A stretch of 10,031 bases of DNA from JAABSX01 sp964480455 (lineage in GTDB: Bacteria > Bacteroidota > Bacteroidia > Cytophagales > Microscillaceae). The stretch is from positions 1 to 10,031 of the forward strand of contig CAYZQI010000166.1 in NCBI GenBank assembly GCA_964480455.1, given 5' to 3'. The translations under genes and the position numbers were made by a program. Numbering within the stretch: the stretch's first letter is position 1; each line of letters opens with the position of its first letter. Shown in pieces: positions 1 to 6,031 of this stretch. Under the pieces are notes generated by a model. It was not told where the DNA came from. It worked only from the letters and a program-made list of their open reading frames with translations, and ran no database searches.

Positions 1-32
1 GTTCAAATATACAAAAAATTGTACTTTTGAAC
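1..32 (+). promoter_or_regulatory. Imperfect 32-bp palindrome overlapping a -7-like promoter box
   Basis: The first 32 bases form a near-perfect dyad. Outer arms GTTCAAA (1-7) and TTTGAAC (26-32) match exactly, then come two mismatched pairs, then TACAA (10-14) and TTGTA (19-23) around a four-base centre. TACTTTTG at 22-29 matches the Bacteroidota -7 consensus TAnnTTTG. The -33 box would fall at or just beyond the left window edge, so it cannot be checked. A start near base 35 would leave a very short leader before the ATG at 47. The dyad covering the -7 box suggests repressor control. A PadR-type regulator is a common neighbour of PspC genes in this phylum, but none is visible here. Confidence 0.45.
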
Positions 33-46
33 TATGAAGCAAAGAT

Positions 47-1777
47 ATGAGCGAACTACTTGTGCGTGTGTTATTTATCTTTACTACATTGGCATTTGGC
101 ACAGGTATATTTATTTATCTTGTCCTTTGGATAATCATACCTGAGGCAAAAACCTTCACCGAGAAAATGCAAATGCGCGGGCAACCCATTAATCTGAGTA
201 GTATCAGAGAGAACATTCAGGCAAATTTGGAAAGCATCAAAGGCGAAGACCTTAGCAAAATACACGAGGTAATTCTTGTACCTTTTCGCTTATTTGCCTA
301 TCTCATGAACAAAACTGCTGATTTTCTAAGACCTTTTGTGGGTTTTACGGCTGATTTTATCCGCATAGTGGGAGGAATTGCTTTGGTAGCTATTTCATTA
401 TTCATGACCATTGCTTTGGTTACGCTTACCTTGGTTTTGCTAGGATGGGGTTTTGAGAATTATTATCAACTAGACCGCAGCCATATTCACATCTTAGAGG
501 AATGTTTTGGTAGCGCAAGCCATTGGCATGTGCTAAATGCCTTTTTTGCTTTGTTTACTCCTGTATTTTTTATTGGACTTTTTGGTGTGATGATGCTTAC
601 TCGCCGTATTATCTGGAACCATAGGTTTGGCTGGTCTATAGCTGGTTTTTGGCTTATTAGTATGATAGGCTTTGGCATCTCTGCCTCTGTGGTAGCCAAT
701 AACTTTAATGTAGAAGCAAGCATAGGTCACGGTGTTGAACTAGCCCTCATAGAAGGTGTACTAGAGCTTGATCTTATGGAGCAAAAAGTAAGTGATGGTA
801 TATTTGTCAAGCAACGCCTCAAAATTACTAGTCACAGCGGAGAGGGAATCATGTTCAACCAAACTATAAAAGCAAAAGGCAAAAACCACACAGATGCAGA
901 AAAAAATGCCAAAATGTTAAAAGCAGTTTACCGACAAATGAATAATCAAATTATCTTTGGTGAATATGCTGAATTTACTAAAAATGCAGTATTCAGAAAT
1001 CAACAAATCCATTTAGAGCTGAGTATCCCAAAAGGACAGGTTTTCAAAATAAGCCCTACACTTGCTTCCTTGCTTTACCAAACTTATACCCTCGAGGGTA
1101 ATTACCTCTCAAAAGAAGAACCAGGCATCGCCTGGAAATTTGATGAAGAGGGAAATATCATACCTCACTATGAAACTACTGCCTCTGAAGACAATACCTA
1201 CACGGAAGAAAAAACGAATAGAAGGCTATTCAAACTTGAAAGTTTTGACGAAATAGAAGCCGCTGGAAATATTTATCTTATTGTAAGGCCTAATGCTAAC
1301 CAGCATGCACTCGAGGGCGACTACGACAAAATAGACATTTCCCAAAGAGATGGCAAACTTTCTCTTTCTCCCAAGAGAGGTATCGGCTTGAATCGTAATC
1401 TAAAAATAGTATTATACACCAGTATATTGGATAAAATTAGCCTTTCGGGGGCTTGCTTTGCGCAAACTAACTTACAGACACAAGATAAGCTAGAGGTTGA
1501 ACTTACAGGTGCCTCAAGGCTTTCGCTCGTGAGTGGAGGAGATTGGATAGCGCAACTAAAGGCTGATATTTCAGGAAGTTCTCGCTTAGATGCTATCAAA
1601 GCTAACTTTCAAGAGGTAAAAATCACCCTGAGTGGAGCAAGCAAAGCAGACCTAAATGTAATTCAAAAACTAAAAGTAGAGGCTAGTGGAGCAAGTGTAT
1701 TGCGTTACCTCAGCAAGCCCAAACAACTCAGCACCGACATCTCGGGTGCGAGCCAAATAAAAACACTGATAAAATAA
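47..1777 (+). CDS. PspC-like membrane protein with C-terminal GIN (DUF2807) domain
   Basis: This 576-residue inner-membrane protein probably belongs to the envelope-stress-related PspC group of Bacteroidota. Residues 1-35 match only the second half of a PspC domain: a transmembrane helix ending LWIIIPEA, followed by the usual EK-MRGQPINL stretch. Further helices lie at about 107-135, 163-184 and 196-217. Residues from about 393 form a GIN/DUF2807 domain, a right-handed beta-helix type of fold; six rungs carry SGAS-like turns (LSGAC, LTGAS, ISGSS, LSGAS, ASGAS, ISGAS). The first half of PspC (the GVCGGLAEYFG-type segment) is missing. The same frame has a TGA at 35-37, so no longer start exists in the window. 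A -7-like box at 22-29 supports the start at 47. The ATG also overlaps a TGA of another frame (ATGA, 47-50), which could be the end of an upstream gene. Biochemical function is unknown. Confidence 0.88.
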   Translation: MSELLVRVLFIFTTLAFGTGIFIYLVLWIIIPEAKTFTEKMQMRGQPINLSSIRENIQANLESIKGEDLSKIHEVILVPFRLFAYLMNKTADFLRPFVGFTADFIRIVGGIALVAISLFMTIALVTLTLVLLGWGFENYYQLDRSHIHILEECFGSASHWHVLNAFFALFTPVFFIGLFGVMMLTRRIIWNHRFGWSIAGFWLISMIGFGISASVVANNFNVEASIGHGVELALIEGVLELDLMEQKVSDGIFVKQRLKITSHSGEGIMFNQTIKAKGKNHTDAEKNAKMLKAVYRQMNNQIIFGEYAEFTKNAVFRNQQIHLELSIPKGQVFKISPTLASLLYQTYTLEGNYLSKEEPGIAWKFDEEGNIIPHYETTASEDNTYTEEKTNRRLFKLESFDEIEAAGNIYLIVRPNANQHALEGDYDKIDISQRDGKLSLSPKRGIGLNRNLKIVLYTSILDKISLSGACFAQTNLQTQDKLEVELTGASRLSLVSGGDWIAQLKADISGSSRLDAIKANFQEVKITLSGASKADLNVIQKLKVEASGASVLRYLSKPKQLSTDISGASQIKTLIK

Positions 1778-1791
1778 GATAGGGTTAATTA

Positions 1792-1817
1792 TTAGCTGTT
1801 GGTAGTCCAACAGTTAA
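1792..1817 (+). terminator. Hairpin just after the PspC/GIN gene, possible terminator
   Basis: Fourteen bases after the stop codon lies an 11-bp stem (one G-T pair) with a four-base loop: TTAGCTGTTGG, loop TAGT, CCAACAGTTAA. No T-run follows directly; a short one comes at about 1828-1833. It could be a weak terminator, an mRNA-end stabiliser, or one of the extragenic palindromes that crowd this gap. Confidence 0.4.
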
Positions 1818-1851
1818 GTGTACATGGTTTTTTCAGTTGTTTTCACCTCAG

Positions 1852-1875
1852 TCCCTTACCCTGAGGGAGAAGGGA
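1852..1875. repeat. GC-rich extragenic palindrome
   Basis: TCCCTT (1852-1857) pairs with AAGGGA (1870-1875), and inside it CCC (1859-1861) pairs with GGG (1865-1867) around a TGA loop. It is much richer in G and C than its surroundings. Read on the minus strand it resembles the CTCCCT...CTCAGGG...AGGGA type of dispersed intergenic palindrome seen in many genomes. The family assignment is from memory and only one copy is present here. Confidence 0.4.
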
Positions 1876-1915
1876 GCTAAATCAGTGATAATAAGAAACT
1901 CACTATATTAAGATT

Positions 1916-1937
1916 AAACCCTCCTCCTGAGGGGTTT
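1916..1937. repeat. Second GC-rich extragenic palindrome
   Basis: AAACC (1916-1920) pairs with GGTTT (1933-1937), and CCT (1923-1925) can pair with AGG (1930-1932) inside it. A G-rich tail, TGGGTGGGGTG, follows to about 1947. It is a different sequence from the hairpin at 1852-1875 but shares a TGAGGG/TGAGGGG centre. It looks like a dispersed non-coding repeat rather than part of a gene. Confidence 0.35.
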
Positions 1938-2053
1938 GGGTGGGGTGTAATGAACAAGTTTTTCAGGATACACACTTTAACTAGGGACTACCGTATCAAG
2001 AATTATTTTTTATACTTTCCTAATCTGGCTGCCAAATACATCATCAAGCTACC

Positions 2054-2100
2054 AAAAAAAGCAATGCCTGTCTTGTATCGCAAAACAAGCATTGTTTTTT
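2054..2100. terminator. Bidirectional Rho-independent terminator
   Basis: CAATG (2062-2066) and CTTGT (2072-2076) pair with ACAAG (2085-2089) and CATTG (2090-2094), leaving a five-base bulge on one side. TTTTTT follows on the plus strand (2095-2100) and A7 precedes at 2054-2060, which reads as T7 on the minus strand. The structure therefore serves both the plus-strand PspC/GIN gene and the minus-strand regulator gene that converge here. Confidence 0.7.
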
Positions 2101-2121
2101 AATATAATATGTTTGATTCTT

Positions 2122-2227
2122 TGACAATTTTTGTGATTGCGTGCGATAAGACGAGCTGAATACTGTTTAAAACATAAATTTCAGCGGACTGGAAGTCCGC
2201 TGCTACAGATTTCCACAAAAATTGTCA
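2122..2227. repeat. MITE-like palindromic element, copy A
   Basis: This 106-bp non-coding element has perfect 14-bp terminal inverted repeats, TGACAATTTTTGTG at 2122-2135 and its complement at 2214-2227. An internal perfect 9-bp stem, CAGCGGACT (2182-2190) with AGTCCGCTG (2194-2202), has a GGA loop. The 73 bases at 2155-2227 reappear in reverse complement at 9790-9862 with about eight mismatches and no gap. No target-site duplication is evident and there is no coding capacity. It lies in the 3' region between two convergent genes, beside the bidirectional terminator. Confidence 0.75.
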
Positions 2228-2257
2228 GACAACCATATCTTTTAATCTTTGCACTGC

Positions 2258-3154
2258 TTAACGAGTTGCTTCATCATCAACCTCTATGAAGGTAATAAGG
2301 TCTTCTATTTTATTGATAATGATACCATTTTCAGGAACTTTCAAATCTTGACCTACCACTTGATAGCCACTTAGGAGTACTTTTGAATTAGGGAACTTAC
2401 TGCATGTCTTAGTAACATACTCTTGGATAGCGTCTTGCCCTGGGGTAGAGGTAATGATGGTCAAGATGTATTCGGGTTGATGTATTTTGTGTGCCTCTAC
2501 TAGATCTTGAAAAGGAAGGCTTTGCCCAAGGTATATCACGCGGTTGTTTCTTGACTTGATGATAAAACAAGCAAAAAGCAGTGAAAGCTCGTGGGTTTCA
2601 CCCTCAGGAAGATAGAGTAGGTATTTTCGAGATTCAGGATTTTTTTGATAGACTTGCCCATCAATGGCAACAATTATTTTTTGACGAATCAAGTGGCTAA
2701 TAAAGTGTTCTTGGGCGGGGTTAATAGCCCCTGTTTGCCACAAGAAGCCAATCCGCACCAAAAAGGGATAGATAATATGAAGCATAGTGCGCTCAAAACC
2801 TATCTGAAGCGTATTGGTAGAAATTATTTTTTCAAACCTGTCTTCGTCGAGGTCTATCATTGCCAAGGTAAGGGCTTGGATTTGCTCAGGTGATTTGGAA
2901 CTCTGTTCAGTAATTTCAATGACCTTTTGCCTCAAGTCATTTTCTGTCATATCGGCAATTTTTGATATTTTGAATCCATTTTCCTTTAGTAAAGAAACGT
3001 TCAGAATCAATTTTAAATCTCCATCATCGTAATACCTGATGTTAGTGTCGGTACGCTTAGGCTGTACAAGGTTGTAGCGTTGTTCCCACACACGCAAGGT
3101 GTGTGCTTTGATGCCTGATAAATGTTCTAAATCTCGGATTGAATATAAGCTCAT
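2258..3154 (-). CDS. MerR-family regulator with cobalamin-binding domain (CarH/LitR type)
   Basis: This 298-residue cytoplasmic DNA-binding protein is probably an AdoCbl-dependent, light-responsive repressor of carotenoid genes. Residues 3-72 form a MerR winged helix (SIRDLEHLSGIKAHTLRVWEQRY, with the NIRYYDD wing). Residues about 88-165 match the helical B12 cap domain and carry the CarH motif W-x9-EH exactly (W139, E149-H150). Residues about 176-290 are a Rossmann-type B12-binding domain; H188 in EGETHELS is the expected lower axial cobalt ligand, though the usual G of ExHxxG is S191. The gene lies 194 bp downstream of a carotenoid gene on the same strand, which fits the known CarH role. 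Two palindromes in that gap may be operators. The family call is strong; light sensing is inferred from residues retained. Confidence 0.92.
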   Translation of the reverse strand: MSLYSIRDLEHLSGIKAHTLRVWEQRYNLVQPKRTDTNIRYYDDGDLKLILNVSLLKENGFKISKIADMTENDLRQKVIEITEQSSKSPEQIQALTLAMIDLDEDRFEKIISTNTLQIGFERTMLHIIYPFLVRIGFLWQTGAINPAQEHFISHLIRQKIIVAIDGQVYQKNPESRKYLLYLPEGETHELSLLFACFIIKSRNNRVIYLGQSLPFQDLVEAHKIHQPEYILTIITSTPGQDAIQEYVTKTCSKFPNSKVLLSGYQVVGQDLKVPENGIIINKIEDLITFIEVDDEATR

Positions 3155-3266
3155 AATTTCATTTCTTGTTAAAGATAAAACACTTTAAAAAACAATCAAC
3201 TTTCGACCAAAAAGATTAAACAAATAATAAAAAAGTGAAAGCTTAAAAATGGATTGTAAACCTACC

Positions 3267-3312
3267 TAATAAGACAGGCTACAATGTTCTTATTAAGAAA
3301 TTGCTAGCAATT
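3267..3312. promoter_or_regulatory. Two adjacent palindromes upstream of the MerR/B12 regulator
   Basis: TAATAAGA (3267-3274) is repeated inverted as TCTTATTA (3288-3295) with a 13-base spacer. Next to it AATTGCTAGCAATT (3299-3312) is a perfect 14-bp palindrome. Both lie in the 194-bp gap between the carotenoid gene and the regulator start at 3154. They could be binding sites for the regulator itself or a terminator-like structure for the carotenoid gene, although no T-run follows on the minus strand. I found no convincing TTTG/TAnnTTTG promoter pair in this gap. Confidence 0.35.
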
Positions 3313-3348
3313 CCTTATGTTTCGATAACTCAAAGAAATATAGATTGT

Positions 3349-4035
3349 TTAAAAAATGTTGAAAGAATAGGTCAAATTGTGAAACAAAAAGAAAAAAAAC
3401 TGTGCACCATATATCCAGACTGCTATGGGGTTTTCTTTTTTGAAATCAAGCCTGAGAAATAATCCAACCAAGCTATAAGCTACTATCCACCAAGCCACAT
3501 AGTTTTGCAGTGGTACGTGTGCATGCTCCCAACTCCACATATTATGTTTTATCGCCACAGGCTCAATCAAAATATCTAACAATACCATCAGAGTTGCCCC
3601 TATAGCAGCCCTCAGCCATAAATTAGTATTGATTTTTAAAGACATTATCCCCACAGAATAAACCAACACTAGCCAATTCAGCCCAATCAAGGGAGGAATA
3701 CCATCTAGCTTAAAGCCAAGTGTATGCCCATATTGATAGCTTCCGAAGATTGCCCCTGTATGCACCCCTAGCCATTCAATCCCGAAGCCTACCAAAAAAG
3801 TAGTTAAAGCAAAAATGATAAAAGCTCTACTCCAATCGCGATGAAAATACAGTAGAATAAAGGTAGTACCAACGAGGTTGAAGGGAATCAATAGCTCAAA
3901 AGTGGGGCGCGAGAGTGTCCACTGCAAACCCAAAAAGCCTGCTAGGTGCATAGCAATCACAAGCACTACCATCTTAAAATGCATAGAATACAGCTCTTTG
4001 GGCGGCATTTCTTTATTTATCGGAAGATTGGTCAT
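3349..4035 (-). CDS. cruF: CruF-like carotenoid 1',2'-hydratase (DUF422 family)
   Basis: This 228-residue integral membrane protein of the DUF422/CruF family would hydrate the terminal double bond of an acyclic or monocyclic carotene end group (psi end), a step towards 1'-hydroxy carotenoids such as saproxanthin, myxol or flexixanthin in Bacteroidota. About seven hydrophobic segments are visible. Family landmarks are EWLGVHTG-IFGSYQYG (87-103), IPPLIGLNW (113-121), a DILIEPVA...WSW block (154-169) and NYVAWW (178-183). The length is a little below that of cyanobacterial and Deinococcus relatives. The next gene on the strand is a CarH-type regulator, which supports a pigment role. No crtI, crtB or other pathway genes are in the window. 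The exact substrate cannot be told from sequence. The start at 4035 gives a short polar N-terminus; M10 or M18 are possible alternatives. Confidence 0.85.
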   Translation of the reverse strand: MTNLPINKEMPPKELYSMHFKMVVLVIAMHLAGFLGLQWTLSRPTFELLIPFNLVGTTFILLYFHRDWSRAFIIFALTTFLVGFGIEWLGVHTGAIFGSYQYGHTLGFKLDGIPPLIGLNWLVLVYSVGIMSLKINTNLWLRAAIGATLMVLLDILIEPVAIKHNMWSWEHAHVPLQNYVAWWIVAYSLVGLFLRLDFKKENPIAVWIYGAQFFFFLFHNLTYSFNIF

Positions 4036-4370
4036 TAGATAATCTTTGTGTTTTGGTTTCTAACTAATCCACTAAGGTTATACCATTTGTGAACAAATAA
4101 TGAATAGCTACTAACACATGAGCAGCTTTTTTGGTTTGTATATTCAATTGTTTTTTGATTTGATGTTCTGTTCTGTATATCCGTTGGTCTGCAAAGCTAG
4201 TTACTAATCTAGGTAATTCAAGTTGCTCATCAACAAATCATAGAACCCACAGGTCAGCTAGAGCACACACATTGAATAGTATTAGACTGTTACACAACAA
4301 TTCAAAAAATAATTACAAAGCAACTAATCTTATGGCTTGCGAGTTAAGCAAATGTCAAATAAATAAAAAA
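4036..4370. other. 335-bp gap between divergent genes
   Basis: This gap separates the divergent cruF-like gene (minus, start 4035) and the small conserved gene (plus, start 4371), so both promoters should lie here. No clear TTTG/TAnnTTTG pair was found on either strand. ATTTGT-GA-ACAAAT (4085-4098), about 50 bp before the cruF-like start, is a 14-bp dyad that could be an operator. The minus strand also holds a stop-free stretch, 4064-4237, described separately. Confidence 0.5.
4064..4237 (-). pseudogene. Possible decayed C-terminal HTH fragment
   Basis: The minus strand is open for about 57 codons, ending at a TAG (4064-4066) and bounded upstream by a TGA (4238-4240), with no good start codon. 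The translation contains ELPRLVTSF and TEHQIKKQLNIQTKKAAHV followed by AIHYLF. Its spacing of P-R, then I, L, I and I recalls the LuxR/GerE helix-turn-helix (PR..., EIA..L.IS..TV..H...I..KL), but several key positions differ. It could be a decayed gene tail upstream of cruF, or chance. The resemblance was noted by eye only. Confidence 0.15.
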
Positions 4371-4766
4371 ATGGAAAGTAGCGAATATTCAGAAAAATTA
4401 CTTGCCTTGCGCCCTAAGTTGGCCATTCATCAAGAGGAAGAAGAAAATGAAATAGGGCATTTTCAGTCAAACACTTTGCGTCCAATATTAAAGATGCAGC
4501 ATGCTTCAATCATTCGTATTTTTGAAGGCTACTTACTAGAAATCAATAAGATAGACTTTCTCGATCTTTCAGAAGAAAAGCAGAAGGTTTTTATAGAGCG
4601 CAGTTTGTCGAGGCGCACCCCTCTAAAATACCTATTGATAGGCTTGCTAGTAGGGCATTTTACAGCTACCGAGCTGCAATTCTACCAACAGCACCACTCA
4701 GAGCTACATAAAAGGCTGACTAAGTTTCTTGCCAAGCGTATCTTTGATGGGTTGTCTAAGCCTTAG
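4371..4766 (+). CDS. Small conserved Bacteroidota protein (often mislabelled glyoxalase)
   Basis: This 131-residue soluble, mainly helical protein has no signal peptide or membrane helix. The segment FQSNTLRPILKMQHASIIRIFEGYL, then a helical block ending RRTPLKYLLIGLLVGHFT, then a C-terminus of the KRLTKFLAKRIF type, resembles a Bacteroidota family of about 130 residues that databases often call glyoxalase. No metal-binding glyoxalase motif is visible, so that name is not supported. The frame is open back to 4272, but the start at 4371 is preferred: it follows an A-rich leader typical of the phylum, and the upstream 33 residues (rich in N, K and C) look non-coding. Its TAG stop (4764-4766) overlaps the TAA stop of the convergent phosphatase gene. 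Function unknown. Confidence 0.82.
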   Translation: MESSEYSEKLLALRPKLAIHQEEEENEIGHFQSNTLRPILKMQHASIIRIFEGYLLEINKIDFLDLSEEKQKVFIERSLSRRTPLKYLLIGLLVGHFTATELQFYQQHHSELHKRLTKFLAKRIFDGLSKP

Positions 4767-6031
4767 GGCGATTGCACTTCTACCTTGCAAGAGAGTAAGG
4801 TAATGTCGTCATTGTACCTAGCAGTTTTTTTGAACTGGTTGATGCGCGTCATAAGATTACCGTGAATTTCTGAAAGCCCTTTATTGCGACGCGATTCCAA
4901 AAAACTAATCAATCTTTCTAAACCAAACTGCTCACCTTCGGGGTTTTCTACCTCGGTTACGCCATCGGTGTAGGCAAATAAGAAAAAGCCATTGAGATTG
5001 CTGAGGGTGGTTTTCTCTAAGAAAGGTAGCGGTGAGAAAATACCCAAAATGGTAGTGCCTTTGTCTAAGAGTATGCTTTGCTTTTGCTCATAGTCGTAAA
5101 AATATGCAGGGTTATGCCCTGCATTGATGTATTGTAGGGTATGACTTTTTTGGTTGTAGAAGGCAATCAAGAACGTAATAAAATGCTCACCTTGTGCGGT
5201 TTGATAAACAGAGTAGTTTAGTTCTCTTACAATTTGCTCTAGGTCTTCGGTCTGTCTGATGAGTGTACGAAGGGCAGCCTGAAAATTAGACATTAAGAGG
5301 GCTGCTGGGATTCCCTTGCCCGATACATCGGCAATACATACCAGAAATTTATCTTCATCAACCTTGATGAAGTCATAATAATCTCCACCTATAAGGTCGT
5401 GTGGGAAATAAGTAGCCTTAACTTTCAGCTTTTCAGTGAGGGGAAGTTTTTGTGGAAAAAGCAGCGTTTGTACTTTCTGTGCTATTTCCATTTCTTTATT
5501 GTAGGCTTCTTGTCGGATTTGTTTTCTGACCAACTTTTTATTTTCTATGGCTACCAAAATGATGTTGCTGAGGGCCTGTACAAAGCGATTATCTATTTCT
5601 TTTTTGTAGAGTTCTCTGCCAATTTGGTATTGGTTTACGAAGACATAAGCAAGCACACGGTCTTTGTGCATTACGGGTATCAAGAAATCAAACTGCTTGA
5701 AAAAGTCGTTTTTGAATTTAATTTTTTTAGTAGGTGTAATGTCTTTGATTTGAGTAAGTTCTTCTGTGTTGAGGTCAATACTTTCTACACTTCCCGAAAT
5801 GCCAAAATGTACTTTGCACTCCCATAGGGTATCTAGCACAAACAAAGCCAGCCGCTCGATGTGGAGGTTACCTCTTAGAGTGAAGTTGTACATCAAATAG
5901 AGTGCTTCTTCGGGCACATTGTTATTGATAGCTTGCGTAATCTCTAAAATTGCGTTTAGTTCTAACTCTACCTGATGAAATTTTGCCTTAAAATTATTTT
6001 GCTCTTGCTTTCGTTTTGGGGTCATACGCAT
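4763..6031 (-). CDS. PP2C/SpoIIE-type serine phosphatase with GAF-like sensor region
   Basis: This 422-residue cytoplasmic protein phosphatase of the RsbU/SpoIIE class would remove phosphate from serine or threonine, typically on an anti-sigma-factor antagonist in partner-switching signalling. Residues about 18-165 look like a GAF-type sensor domain (helix, mixed beta strands, then IDNRFVQALSNIILVAIEN), followed by a helical linker at about 165-190. The catalytic domain runs from about 203 to 416. Metal-binding acidic residues are in place: GGDYYD (D217), ADVSGKG (D235), YTDGVTE (D356) and NDD (D408/D409); NAGHNP is at 303-308. No transmembrane segment is seen. The start lies 38 bp inside the upstream ABC permease gene, preceded by an AAGAG-like ribosome site, which implies translational coupling. 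The signal sensed and the target protein are unknown. Confidence 0.93.
   Translation of the reverse strand: MRMTPKRKQEQNNFKAKFHQVELELNAILEITQAINNNVPEEALYLMYNFTLRGNLHIERLALFVLDTLWECKVHFGISGSVESIDLNTEELTQIKDITPTKKIKFKNDFFKQFDFLIPVMHKDRVLAYVFVNQYQIGRELYKKEIDNRFVQALSNIILVAIENKKLVRKQIRQEAYNKEMEIAQKVQTLLFPQKLPLTEKLKVKATYFPHDLIGGDYYDFIKVDEDKFLVCIADVSGKGIPAALLMSNFQAALRTLIRQTEDLEQIVRELNYSVYQTAQGEHFITFLIAFYNQKSHTLQYINAGHNPAYFYDYEQKQSILLDKGTTILGIFSPLPFLEKTTLSNLNGFFLFAYTDGVTEVENPEGEQFGLERLISFLESRRNKGLSEIHGNLMTRINQFKKTARYNDDITLLSCKVEVQSP

Noticed and set aside
1..50. Frame from base 3 to the TGA at 48-50, possibly the tail of an upstream gene
   Set aside because: Only 15 codons are visible and AT-rich sequence gives such frames by chance. 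The ATGA overlap is noted but cannot support a feature.
1321..1599. 92-codon minus-strand frame inside the GIN domain
   Set aside because: The plus-strand frame has clear repeated SGAS rungs; the antisense frame is a by-product of that repetition.
2003..2092. Minus-strand 29-codon frame with a membrane-like translation ending LAARLGKYKK
   Set aside because: It overlaps the terminator stem and its T-run, which supplies the Phe codons. It has no ribosome site and is too short to support without homologues.
4272..4370. N-terminal extension of the small conserved gene back to the ATG at 4272
   Set aside because: The added 33 residues are Asn/Lys-rich and do not resemble the family. The ATG at 4371 has a better leader and gives the usual family length of about 130 residues.
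5399..5827. 142-codon plus-strand frame
   Set aside because: It lies antisense to the phosphatase gene, whose catalytic and sensor motifs are intact. The translation is Phe-rich without domain features.
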